Of a stretch of 64,000 bases of DNA, positions 17,953 through 25,838 are shown piece after piece. The DNA comes from CAVRCA01 sp965218045. Lineage in GTDB: Bacteria; Pseudomonadota; Alphaproteobacteria; Acetobacterales; Acetobacteraceae. The stretch lies in assembly GCA_965218045.1 (NCBI GenBank), contig CBDCJX010000011.1, forward strand, positions 248,001 through 312,000, read 5' to 3'. Numbering within the stretch: position 1 is the first letter of the stretch; each line of letters opens with the position of its first letter. The notes below the pieces were generated by a model. The model was not told the DNA's origin. It did not search any database and was given only the letters and a program-made list of their open reading frames with translations. The position numbers and the translations under genes are program-made.

Positions 17953-19296
17953 GTGTTCCACAAGATACTCATCGCCAATCGGGGCGAGATCGCGCTCCGC
18001 ATCCAGCGCGCCTGCCGAGAGCGCGGCATCGCCACGGTGGCGGTGCATTCCACCGCCGATGCCGAGGCCATGCACGTCCGCCTCGCCGATGAGAGCGTCT
18101 GCATCGGCCCGCCCTCGCCGCGCAACAGCTATCTCAACATCCACGCCATCCTGTCGGCCGCCAGCATCACCGGCGCGGACGCGGTGCACCCCGGCTACGG
18201 GTTCCTCAGCGAGAACGCCGATTTCGCCGAGACAGTGGAGGCGCACGGGCTGACCTTCATCGGCCCGTCGCCCGAGCATATCCGCATGATGGGCGACAAG
18301 GTCGCAGCCAAGGCGGCGATGGCGCGACTGGGCGTGCCGCTGGTGCCCGGATCGGACGGAGCGGTGCCCGACTTGGCCGCGGCGCGCGCGGTCGCCGAGC
18401 GGATCGGCTATCCCGTGCTGATCAAGGCAACGGCGGGCGGCGGCGGGCGTGGCATGAAGGTGGCCGCGCGACCGGCGGACCTCGAGGAAGCGTTTCGCGT
18501 CGCCCGCGCCGAGGCCCGCGCCGCTTTCGGCAACGACGCCGTCTACCTGGAGAAATACCTTGACCGTCCGCGCCACATCGAACTTCAGGTGCTGGCCGAC
18601 GCGCATGGCAATGTGGTGCATCTGGGCGAGCGCGACTGTAGCCTACAGCGACGCCACCAGAAACTGCTGGAGGAGGCCGGATCGCCAGTGATGACGAAGG
18701 AGCTGCGCGCCGCGCTCGGTGCCACGGTGACCGGCGCGCTGGGCCAGCTCGGCTATCGCAACGCCGGCACGCTCGAATTCCTCTACCAGGACGGCCAGTT
18801 CGCCTTCATCGAGATGAATACGAGGCTGCAAGTCGAGCACCCGGTCACCGAGATGGTCTGCGGCGTCGATCTGGTCGGCGAGCAGATCCGCATCGCCGAC
18901 GGCGCCCTGCTCGGCTACACGCAATCCGACATTCGCTTCAATGGTCACGCCATCGAGTGTCGGATCACCGCCGAGGACCCGGACAGCTTCGCGCCCTCGC
19001 CCGGCCGGGTGAGCGCCTACCACGCGCCGGGCGGACCCGGGGTGCGGGTCGATTCCGCCCTCTACGCCGGCTCGCAGATAACGCCGTTCTACGACAGCTT
19101 GGTGGCCAAGCTGATCGTGCATTCGCCGACCCGTCCGGAGGCGATCGCCCGGCTGCGGCGGGCGCTCGACGAGTTCGCCGTCGTCGGCATCGCGACCACC
19201 ATCCCGCTGCACCGGCAAGTTGTCGATGCGCCGGCCTTCCAGCGGGGCGACTACACGATCCATTGGCTTGAACGCTTCGTTGCCGATCGCACCTGA
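17953..19296 (+). CDS. accC: biotin carboxylase subunit of acetyl-CoA carboxylase
   Basis: ATP-grasp enzyme that carboxylates biotin on AccB; 447 residues. Landmarks are ILIANRGEIALRI at the N terminus, HPGYGFLSENADFA (about 78), the ATP-binding glycine loop ATAGGGGRGMK (about 160), and the catalytic EMNTRLQVEHPVTE (about 290). The start is a GTG at 17953, four bases after accB. The C-terminal domain is complete. Confidence 0.96.
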   Translation: MFHKILIANRGEIALRIQRACRERGIATVAVHSTADAEAMHVRLADESVCIGPPSPRNSYLNIHAILSAASITGADAVHPGYGFLSENADFAETVEAHGLTFIGPSPEHIRMMGDKVAAKAAMARLGVPLVPGSDGAVPDLAAARAVAERIGYPVLIKATAGGGGRGMKVAARPADLEEAFRVARAEARAAFGNDAVYLEKYLDRPRHIELQVLADAHGNVVHLGERDCSLQRRHQKLLEEAGSPVMTKELRAALGATVTGALGQLGYRNAGTLEFLYQDGQFAFIEMNTRLQVEHPVTEMVCGVDLVGEQIRIADGALLGYTQSDIRFNGHAIECRITAEDPDSFAPSPGRVSAYHAPGGPGVRVDSALYAGSQITPFYDSLVAKLIVHSPTRPEAIARLRRALDEFAVVGIATTIPLHRQVVDAPAFQRGDYTIHWLERFVADRT

Positions 19297-19337
19297 CAAG
19301 CTTCCGGCGGTGCGGCAAGGGAGCAGCGAGTAATCCG

Positions 19338-20024
19338 ATGTCGCGGCGGGTGGTCGAAATCACGCCGGATCTGATGCTGCGGGCCTACCGGCACGGGCTG
19401 TTCCCGATGGCGGAGAGCCGACGCGGCGACCGGCTCTACTGGCTGGACCCGGAGCGGCGCGGCGTGCTGCCGCTCGACGCGTTCCATCTTTCCCGCCGGC
19501 TGCTGCGCACCGTCATTGCCGGCGGCTTCGAGGTCTCCGCCGATCGCGACTTTGTCGGCACGATCGCCGGCTGCGCCGCCGCGGCGCCCGGGCGGGAGGA
19601 CACCTGGATCAACACCCAGATCGAGCGGTTGTTCGACGAGCTGCATCGGCTCGGCCGCGCGCATTCGGTCGAGTGCTGGCGGGAGGGGCGTCTGGTGGGT
19701 GGTCTGTACGGGGTCTCGGTGGGCGGCGCGTTCTTCGGCGAGAGCATGTTCAGCGTGGTGCGCGACGCATCCAAGGTGGCGCTGGTGCATCTGGTCGCAC
19801 GGTTGCGGCTCGGCGGCTTCCGGCTGCTCGATACCCAGTTCGTCACCAGCCACCTTGCCCAGTTCGGCACCGTCGAGATCGCGCGGGACGACTACAAGGC
19901 GTTGCTCGCGTCCGCGGTCGACGTTCCGGCGCGTTGGCGCGCCGCCATTCCTCGGGAGGTGCTGCACCGGGAGATCCGCGCGCTGGCCAGCCGTGGCGCC
20001 GCCGCCGACGAGGGCGCGCCATGA
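19338..20024 (+). CDS. aat: leucyl/phenylalanyl-tRNA-protein transferase
   Basis: N-end-rule enzyme that adds Leu or Phe to proteins with N-terminal Arg or Lys, marking them for ClpAP. 228 residues. Family blocks: LMLRAYRHGLFPMAE at residue 12, YWLDPERRGVLPLD, WINTQI, and the signature GGAFFGESMFSVVRDASKVAL near residue 135, then LDTQFVTSHLAQFG. It follows accC by about 40 bases. Its stop overlaps the next gene as ATGA. Confidence 0.95.
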   Translation: MSRRVVEITPDLMLRAYRHGLFPMAESRRGDRLYWLDPERRGVLPLDAFHLSRRLLRTVIAGGFEVSADRDFVGTIAGCAAAAPGREDTWINTQIERLFDELHRLGRAHSVECWREGRLVGGLYGVSVGGAFFGESMFSVVRDASKVALVHLVARLRLGGFRLLDTQFVTSHLAQFGTVEIARDDYKALLASAVDVPARWRAAIPREVLHREIRALASRGAAADEGAP

Positions 20025-20671
20025 CCGCCTTGCGACGGGTGCTCGCCGGCATCTGCCTCGGCATCGGACTCGGCTTTGTTCTGGCCGGCCCGGCCGCGGC
20101 GCAGGACCGCCCGCCGCTGACGCCCACACGGGATGTCATGGTCGAGTATCTGGCGGGCGGCCAGGCCAGCGCCGCCAAGAGCGGCGATGCCGATCGCGGC
20201 TCGGTCCGGGTTAGGGTGCGGTTCGGCGGCGGGATGCTGCGCGTCGAGCCCGCTTCCCTGGCAGGCTACGTGCTGGTCGATCCCCGAGCCGGCCGTGCGC
20301 TGGTCGTGCTGGAAAAGCAACGCATCGTCATGGAGGTGCCGGACTGGTTCTCGCTCGGCCCCGGCGCGCTGCTGGGCGACCAGGTGCGGTTCACCCGGCG
20401 GGGAGCCGACCTTGTGGCCGGGTTGAGCTGCACCGTGTGGGATGTGCAGGCGCCGGAGGGACGCTCGGGCCAGATCTGCGAGACCTCGGACGGAGTGGTG
20501 CTGCGTGCCGCTGGCACCGATCCGCGTTTCGGCCGCGGCCATCTGGAGGCGATCCGGGTAACCTACGCGCCGCAACCGGCGAAGCTGTTCCAGCCTCCCA
20601 TCGGATACAAGACCGTTGACCTGTTGCACATGCTCCCAGGGTTGTCAGGCGCCGGACCGCGGCCGCGATGA
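20021..20671 (+). CDS. exported protein of unknown function (paralogue 1)
   Basis: 216 residues with a signal peptide (MTALRRVLAGICLGIG, hydrophobic core, PAAAQ). The mature protein has LTPTRDVMVEY, a middle stretch rich in beta-prone residues, GLSCTVWDVQ and QICETSDGVVL, which together resemble periplasmic DUF4412-like domains. The same motif order recurs in the next gene, so the two arose by duplication. The cysteines in SCTVWD and ICETSD are conserved between both copies and could form a disulphide. ATGA overlaps at both ends tie it to aat and to its paralogue. No function can be assigned. Confidence 0.78.
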   Translation: MTALRRVLAGICLGIGLGFVLAGPAAAQDRPPLTPTRDVMVEYLAGGQASAAKSGDADRGSVRVRVRFGGGMLRVEPASLAGYVLVDPRAGRALVVLEKQRIVMEVPDWFSLGPGALLGDQVRFTRRGADLVAGLSCTVWDVQAPEGRSGQICETSDGVVLRAAGTDPRFGRGHLEAIRVTYAPQPAKLFQPPIGYKTVDLLHMLPGLSGAGPRPR

Positions 20672-21231
20672 GGCGGGCGGTGCTGGTCGCCCTCGCCGCG
20701 CTGCCATTCGCCGCCCACGCCGCTTCGGCGCCAGAAGCAGCCCCGGCGGGCGCGCCCAGGCTGATGCCGACGCGTGACGTCGCGGTGATCTATCGCACCG
20801 AGCAGGGCGACCACAGCCTGGAGCAGCGCGTTCGCTGGTCCGCCGCCGAGCAGCGCATGCGGATCGACCCGCCCACGCCCGGGCTGTTCGTGCTGATCGA
20901 CTATGCCGCGCACCGCATGGAGCTGGTACGCGAGCGCGATCACTCGGTGCTCGAGCTGGCGGCGCCGGCCTCCGTGCCGGGCCTCGGCGCGCAGAGGTCA
21001 GGTGCGTATGAGCGGCGCGGAACCGAGGTGATCGCCGGTCTCGCCTGCACGGACTGGCGATCCCGCGACCTGGCGGGGCGTGATACCCGCATTTGCGCGA
21101 CCGATGACGGCGTCGTGCTGAAAGTCTGGCAGGGCGATCGCGCGCTCGCCACCGCCTCGGAGGTCCGCTACGTGCCGCAGGAGGCCGCCCTGTTCCGGGC
21201 TCCCGCCGGGTATTCGCGATCCACCCGATGA
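20668..21231 (+). CDS. exported protein of unknown function (paralogue 2)
   Basis: 187 residues with a short signal peptide (MRRAVLVALAALPFAAHA). Shares LMPTRDVAVIY, GLACTDWRS and RICATDDGVVLKVW with the preceding gene, including both cysteines, but has an extra charged middle (ERDHSVLEL). The start overlaps the previous stop by 4 bases and the stop overlaps the msrQ-like gene by 4 bases. The tight overlap with an MsrQ-type haem membrane protein invites a link to periplasmic redox or repair, but nothing in the sequence proves it. Confidence 0.78.
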   Translation: MRRAVLVALAALPFAAHAASAPEAAPAGAPRLMPTRDVAVIYRTEQGDHSLEQRVRWSAAEQRMRIDPPTPGLFVLIDYAAHRMELVRERDHSVLELAAPASVPGLGAQRSGAYERRGTEVIAGLACTDWRSRDLAGRDTRICATDDGVVLKVWQGDRALATASEVRYVPQEAALFRAPAGYSRSTR

Positions 21232-21287
21232 GCCAGACCCCGGTGAGCCAGACCCCGGTGAGCCAGATCCCGATGAGCCAGACCCTG
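21228..21287 (+). repeat. 15-base tandem repeat (4 copies) spanning the msrQ start
   Basis: Four adjacent copies of rTGAGCCAGAyCCyG at 21228, 21243, 21258 and 21273. Each starts with an in-frame ATG or GTG and encodes (M/V)SQTP-like units. Copy 1 is also the ATGA overlap with the upstream gene. Copy number can change without breaking the frame. Confidence 0.85.
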
Positions 21288-22133
21288 GTACGCAAGCGGC
21301 CGCCCAAGCGACCCTGGCGGGATCGCGCCGGCCGCCTCTCGCCGCTCAAGCTCGGCGTGTTCGCCGCACTGTTCTTGCCTGGAGCCGTGCTCGCCGCGCA
21401 GCTCGCGACCGATGCGCTGGGCGCGCGCCAGATCAACGCGCTGACCCACGGGACGGGGCTGTGGACCATCCGCCTGGTGCTGCTCTCGCTGGCGATCACG
21501 CCGTTCCGCGCCTTGCTCGACTGGCCCGCCCTGCCGCTGGTGCGACGCATGATCGGGGTCGCCGCGATGGTCTACGGGCTGGCCCACCTGACGCTTTACG
21601 TGGTCGACCAGAACTTTCGGCTGCTGCATGTCGGGGCCGAGATCATCCACCGGTTCTATCTCACCATCGGCTTTGTGGCGCTGCTCGGCCTAGTGGCGCT
21701 GGGCGTCACCTCGACCGACGCCTCGGTGCGGCGAATGGGCCGGAACTGGGGGGTGCTGCACCGGCTGATCTATCTCATCGGCGTGCTCGCCGTGTTCCAT
21801 GCCGCCCTGCAATCGAAGGCGAATGTCGGCGAGGCCATCCTGATGGCCGGCCTGTTCGTCTGGCTGATGCTGTGGCGGCTGCTGCCGACGGGATGGCGGC
21901 GATGGTGGGCGGCGCTGCTGCCACTTGCGGTGATCGCGTGCTGCGCCACCGCCGGGATCGAGTATGCCTGGTACGCGCTGGCGACCCACATCCCTCCCGA
22001 CCGGGTGCTCGCCGCCAATTTCTACCTCGAATACCCGCCGAGCTCGGCCGGCTGGGTGCTGATCGTCGGCCTGGCGGCAGCGCTGATCGGCGGACTGGCG
22101 AACCGGCGGCGAGCGGTGCTGCGGCCGACCTGA
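21228..22133 (+). CDS. msrQ: MsrQ/YedZ-type haem-binding ferric-reductase-like membrane protein
   Basis: 301 residues, ferric-reductase-like transmembrane domain with about six spans plus a C-terminal pair. MsrQ passes electrons from the quinone pool to MsrP for repair of oxidised methionines in the periplasm. Candidate haem-ligand histidines are in YGLAHLTLY, ILHVGAEIIHRFYL-like LLHVGAEIIHRFYL, LHRLIYL and VFHAAL. No msrP is adjacent, which is unusual because msrP normally precedes msrQ. The N terminus is four copies of a five-residue unit encoded by a 15-base repeat, each beginning with ATG or GTG, so the start is ambiguous (21228, 21243, 21258 or 21273). Confidence 0.82.
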   Translation: MSQTPVSQTPVSQIPMSQTLVRKRPPKRPWRDRAGRLSPLKLGVFAALFLPGAVLAAQLATDALGARQINALTHGTGLWTIRLVLLSLAITPFRALLDWPALPLVRRMIGVAAMVYGLAHLTLYVVDQNFRLLHVGAEIIHRFYLTIGFVALLGLVALGVTSTDASVRRMGRNWGVLHRLIYLIGVLAVFHAALQSKANVGEAILMAGLFVWLMLWRLLPTGWRRWWAALLPLAVIACCATAGIEYAWYALATHIPPDRVLAANFYLEYPPSSAGWVLIVGLAAALIGGLANRRRAVLRPT

Positions 22134-22253
22134 CGCCACCTACCAGCCACCGCAAGTTCCCCCCCATCCACGGCCTTGCTCGCATGCAAGCTGCGAGACG
22201 CGACTCTTATTTCGACAGCGTAACGTTATTGACACGCCTAGGCTGCGACCGTG

Positions 22254-22922
22254 TCAGGCCGGAAAAAACGGCGGTGGCCAGGAGGGCAGGGAGGGAGGCG
22301 ACTTGGCAGACACGGCCCGGCGACGGTGCGGCGGGGTGTGGGGCTGTGTGTGGGGTGGGGTGTCGGGCGCTGCGGCGAGCGACGTGTCGGCGAGCGCCGC
22401 CGGAGCGAGCGGTTGCGCCGAACGCGGCGGCTTCGGCGGCAGCCGCAGCGGCGCGGGCAGCGGGTCGTTGGTCAGTCGCCGCCATAGAGGACGCAGCAGC
22501 CGACCCGCTTGCGGCGACGCCGCGAGCAGCGCCTGCATCTCCGCATCCTCCACCAGCGCCAGCAGCCAGGCGCCGAGATACCCGGCGCCGAACCGCGCCA
22601 GAACCGGGCCGCCCGGCAGCTTGGGCTGCTCGGGTGGTGTCGACTCGGCCGGCTCGGCTGCGCGGCGCGACGCCCGGTCCCTGCGCTTCGCGGACACAAG
22701 CGTCGGGGACGCAAGCGTCCCGGCGGCGAACTGCGCATGCAGCGCGGCGAGGCGCCGTGTCGTGCGCTGCAGGTACTTCCACAGCAGCAAGGCAAGCGGC
22801 CCCAGCACGTCGCGCTTCCGGGGGTTCCGGTCGACCCAATCGGCAAGCGTCCACCTCAGCCGCTCGACGAGCAGGCCGAAGCGGCACATCAAGCCGGTTG
22901 GGGTAGAGGGGGCTGGGGACAT
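22254..22922 (-). CDS. conserved hypothetical protein, Pro/Ala-rich
   Basis: 222 residues, function unknown. A helical N-terminal half (LMCRFGLLVERLRWTLADW, then LALLLWKYLQRTTRRLAALHAQFAAGTL) is followed by a basic linker, a second helical block (YLGAWLLALVEDAEMQALLAASPQAGRLLRPLWRRL, read as adjoining parts) and a Pro-rich tail. I remember similar proteins, often multicopy, from Acetobacteraceae. A near-consensus sigma-70 promoter lies immediately upstream and would start transcription at or next to the ATG, so it may be leaderless. The downstream ATG at 22889 is an alternative start, but no ribosome site precedes either. Confidence 0.68.
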   Translation of the reverse strand: MSPAPSTPTGLMCRFGLLVERLRWTLADWVDRNPRKRDVLGPLALLLWKYLQRTTRRLAALHAQFAAGTLASPTLVSAKRRDRASRRAAEPAESTPPEQPKLPGGPVLARFGAGYLGAWLLALVEDAEMQALLAASPQAGRLLRPLWRRLTNDPLPAPLRLPPKPPRSAQPLAPAALADTSLAAAPDTPPHTQPHTPPHRRRAVSAKSPPSLPSWPPPFFPA

Positions 22923-22928
22923 GGGCGA

Positions 22929-22957
22929 ACTATAGGCTCAGTTACGATAGATGTCAA
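22929..22957 (-). promoter_or_regulatory. near-consensus sigma-70 promoter
   Basis: On the minus strand TTGACA (22957-22952), a 17-base spacer and TATAGT (22934-22929). It sits in an AT-rich island (22935-22985) unlike the surrounding GC-rich sequence. The expected start point is at about 22922, the ATG of the next gene. GTTACGATA (22941-22949) and GTTACTATA (22963-22971) are direct repeats 22 bases apart around the -35 box and could be operators. Confidence 0.7.
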
Positions 22958-23083
22958 TTGTTGTTACTATAACTACCCTCACTCATGGGTTCGGAACGGC
23001 GAGATCGGTGCGAATTGTCGCCGGCCTCGCCGAGGCCGGCGCCGACCATGGCGAAGAACGGTCAGGGAATCAGGCTTTTTGGA

Positions 23084-23959
23084 TCAGGCGAAAGCCCATC
23101 GCACGGTGCGGGCGACGCCGAGCGTGCCGGCACGGACCAGCAGGTCGCTCACCGGGGAATTGTGCAGCCCGTGCATGCGTTGCGCCCATGCCGGCATCAG
23201 GTCGACACCGGCCCGCATGGTGAGCGCGTGCAGCGGCTCGGTCATCCGGTTCGCCGGACGCTGGCCAAGCACGATGCGGGCGACCTCGCGGGTCCGCTCG
23301 TCGCAACGCAGTTGCGGCCGCATCGCTTGGAGCAGTCGCCGCGCCTCGGACCGCGAGCGCGGGACAGGATCGGCGCCAAGCGCCTCCGCCACACGCGCCA
23401 TCTCGGCGAAATAGCGATCCTGGTCGGATGCCGTCATGCGCGGCTCGGCGTAGCGCATCCACGCGTTCAGGAAGCTCGTCGTCTCGGTCACGTGCACATA
23501 GGCCAGCAACGCGGGATCGTTCGCGACGTAGGGCGCCCCGTCGGGCAACGTCCCACGCACCTGGTCATGGATGCGTCGGACGCGCGCGATCGCGGCTTCG
23601 GCCTCCGTCCGCCCACCATATGTGGTGAGCGCGATGAAACGCGCCGTCCGCCGCAGCCGACCGTGCATGTCGACCCGGAAGCGCGAATGGTCCCACACGC
23701 CCGCCAACACGCCCGGGTGGAGCATCTGGAGCAACAAGCCGGCGACACCGCCGACCATCATCGCGGTGACGTCGCCATGCACCCGCCACGCCACCGACTG
23801 GCGGCCGAACAGCCCATCGCCACGCCGCCTCACCGGCTTCTCGCCCCGGGACTGATCGTTGAACAAAGCGACCACCTCGGCGGCAATCGCTCGCTTTATC
23901 GGACGCGCCAATCTGTCCGGCGAAAAGGACGGCGGCACGACGGATGGCTGGTGCGGCAT
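23084..23959 (-). CDS. MpaB/latex-clearing-type oxygenase (DUF2236)
   Basis: 291 residues of the oxygenase MpaB / rubber oxygenase Lcp family, haem-b proteins that cleave isoprenoid C=C bonds in the studied members; most bacterial copies have unknown substrates. Family blocks are VHGDVTAMMVGGVAGLLLQMLHP (read as adjoining parts), a following RFRVDMHGRLRRTARFIALTTYGG, and HDQVRGTLPDGAPYVANDPALLAYVHVTETTSFL (adjoining parts). The YVHVTE histidine is the usual haem-region residue. No signal peptide, so probably cytoplasmic. It stands alone between a divergent-looking hypothetical gene and the DyP peroxidase. Confidence 0.82.
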   Translation of the reverse strand: MPHQPSVVPPSFSPDRLARPIKRAIAAEVVALFNDQSRGEKPVRRRGDGLFGRQSVAWRVHGDVTAMMVGGVAGLLLQMLHPGVLAGVWDHSRFRVDMHGRLRRTARFIALTTYGGRTEAEAAIARVRRIHDQVRGTLPDGAPYVANDPALLAYVHVTETTSFLNAWMRYAEPRMTASDQDRYFAEMARVAEALGADPVPRSRSEARRLLQAMRPQLRCDERTREVARIVLGQRPANRMTEPLHALTMRAGVDLMPAWAQRMHGLHNSPVSDLLVRAGTLGVARTVRWAFA

Positions 23960-24332
23960 AGGGGGGTGACCTCGGTAGCGGCTTCATCACCACCTAAACG
24001 TAGTCTTCTCGCGCGATTCAACGAGGGGTGACGAGCCGATGGACGGGGCATCGGGGCGGCAGGAGCGGGTAGGCGCGTCCGCAGCGCGGGACGGCTGCCC
24101 GATCGACCGGGCTTTGCCGGCCATGACCGCTCCGATCATCTCGCTCGACACGTTCGATGACGCTGCGGCCGCAGCACTGATCAGGCGGCGAGCCAGGAAA
24201 ATTCGAGACGCGTTCGGAATGGTGAGCGGCGTCACAGCGCGCCGACCCGGCGGTGCCTAGGACAGATTGTCGGGCAGCACTTGCTGCCATCCATGCCCGT
24301 CGGCTTCGGAACAGAAAAGCGAGATTGTGAAA
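23960..24332. other. intergenic region, no supported gene
   Basis: 373 bases between divergent MpaB-type and DyP genes. A 73-codon frame at 24039-24260 on the plus strand has no ribosome site or recognisable domain and I do not call it. The region presumably carries both promoters; no clear -35/-10 pair stood out. Confidence 0.5.
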
Positions 24333-25838
24333 ATGGCACGTGACCTGCAGGCTGAGCCGCTGTTTCCGGCCAAGGAAATCCAGGGGGACATCCTCGTCGG
24401 CTTGCCGAAGAACCATCAACATCTGATGTTCTTCAAGATCGAGGACGCATCCAAGTTCAGGTCGTTCCTCAAAGGTCTGGAAATCACCAGCGTCGATGAA
24501 TGCCTCAAGAAGCGAGCGGCGATCGCTGCCAACAAGGCGGCGAAGATCAACACCATCATCCCCACGCCCGGTCTCAACATTGCCTTTACGCGGAACGGAC
24601 TCGAGGCGCTGGGAGTGCAGGGACTAAGCGCCGCTCCGGCGGAGTTCCTCGACGGGATGGCGGCAAGTCAGGCCAAGCTCAACGATCCGCCGCAATCCGA
24701 ATGGCGGATACTCAGGAACACGATCCATCTGCACGGCGTCTTCCTGGTCACCGGGGCGACCCACGCCGAGGTGGTCGATGTCATCGACCTGCGACTGGTT
24801 TCCGAGGAAGACAACGGCTGGCGACTGCTGCACGAGGAGGTCGGCCAAGTGCGACCCGCGCCGGTGCGCGGTCACGAGCATTTCGGCTACGCTGACGGCG
24901 TGTCGCAGCCGGGCGTGCGAGGCCGTGTGGACGCGACAACGCCGCTGACGCCGCAGCTGGGCGATGATCCGGACCAGGGGATGCCTGGGCAGGACCTGCT
25001 TTGGCCGGGCGAGTTCGTGTTCGGCTACAACGGTCAGGATCCGAACGGCCCCACCTTTACCAAGAAGGGCGACGTCGAGCAGCCACCGATTCCGTTCATG
25101 GAGGATGGCTCGTTCCTGGTGTTCCGGCGTCTCGCCCAGCTGGTGCCCGAGTTCAACCAGTCGGTGAAGCAGGCCGCAATGAGCATTGCCGCACCGAAGG
25201 ACGCCGCCGATCCGACGCTGCTAGGCGCGCAGCTCGTCGGGCGGTGGAAGAGCGGGGCATCGCTTGAACTGGCGCCGCTGGCGGACGATTTCGCCGTCGC
25301 CGATGGCACGCCGAACGTGAACGATTTCGAGTTTGGCGACGATCGTGAGGGCTTGAAATGTCCCTGGGCGGCGCACGTGCGCAAGGCGTATCCGCGCGAC
25401 GACGTGCCCGGGAACCCGAGCGCCACCGATGAGGCGGAGATCGCCGAGGCGGAAGCGTTCACCCAGACGCACCGGATGCTCCGGCGCGGCATCGCCTTCG
25501 GCCCTGAGCTGACCGAACAGGAAGCGCTGGACCAGAAATCGGCCGGCGGTCACAAGACTCGCGGGTTGCTGTTTGTCTGCTACGTCACGTCGATCGCTGA
25601 CCAGTTCGAGTTCGTGCAGCAGAGCTGGTGCAACAACGCGGACTTCTCCCAGCCGGGCAGCGGTGTCGATGCGATCATCGGCCAGTCACCGCAAGAGCTG
25701 CGCCCGTTCCTCGGCGCGGCGCCGTTCTCCAACACGCCCGACAACAAGCCGCAGTTGCAGTTGAAGGGATTCGTCCATCTCGAGGGCGGCGCCTACTTCT
25801 TCGCGCCGTCGATCAAGCAAATGCGTGAGCTGATCTAG
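24333..25838 (+). CDS. DyP-type haem peroxidase
   Basis: 501-residue dye-decolourising peroxidase. It uses hydrogen peroxide to oxidise dyes and phenolics; the length matches the long (fungal-like) DyP group rather than the short encapsulin-associated forms. The distal catalytic Asp is in the GxxDG motif GYADG (about residue 184). The proximal haem His region THRMLRRGIAFG lies near residue 378, followed by LLFVCYVTSIADQFEFVQQ. No Tat signal, so cytoplasmic. I chose the ATG at 24333 because the upstream TTG at 24267 adds residues unlike the family. Its stop abuts the stop of the convergent protease gene with no gap. Confidence 0.9.
   Translation: MARDLQAEPLFPAKEIQGDILVGLPKNHQHLMFFKIEDASKFRSFLKGLEITSVDECLKKRAAIAANKAAKINTIIPTPGLNIAFTRNGLEALGVQGLSAAPAEFLDGMAASQAKLNDPPQSEWRILRNTIHLHGVFLVTGATHAEVVDVIDLRLVSEEDNGWRLLHEEVGQVRPAPVRGHEHFGYADGVSQPGVRGRVDATTPLTPQLGDDPDQGMPGQDLLWPGEFVFGYNGQDPNGPTFTKKGDVEQPPIPFMEDGSFLVFRRLAQLVPEFNQSVKQAAMSIAAPKDAADPTLLGAQLVGRWKSGASLELAPLADDFAVADGTPNVNDFEFGDDREGLKCPWAAHVRKAYPRDDVPGNPSATDEAEIAEAEAFTQTHRMLRRGIAFGPELTEQEALDQKSAGGHKTRGLLFVCYVTSIADQFEFVQQSWCNNADFSQPGSGVDAIIGQSPQELRPFLGAAPFSNTPDNKPQLQLKGFVHLEGGAYFFAPSIKQMRELI

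Noticed and set aside
22230..22256. Rho-independent terminator for the hypothetical gene
   Set aside because: Six-base arms with a 15-base spacer and no T run; weak as a terminator.
24039..24260. 73-codon open frame between the MpaB-type and DyP genes
   Set aside because: No ribosome site, no recognisable domain, composition like non-coding.
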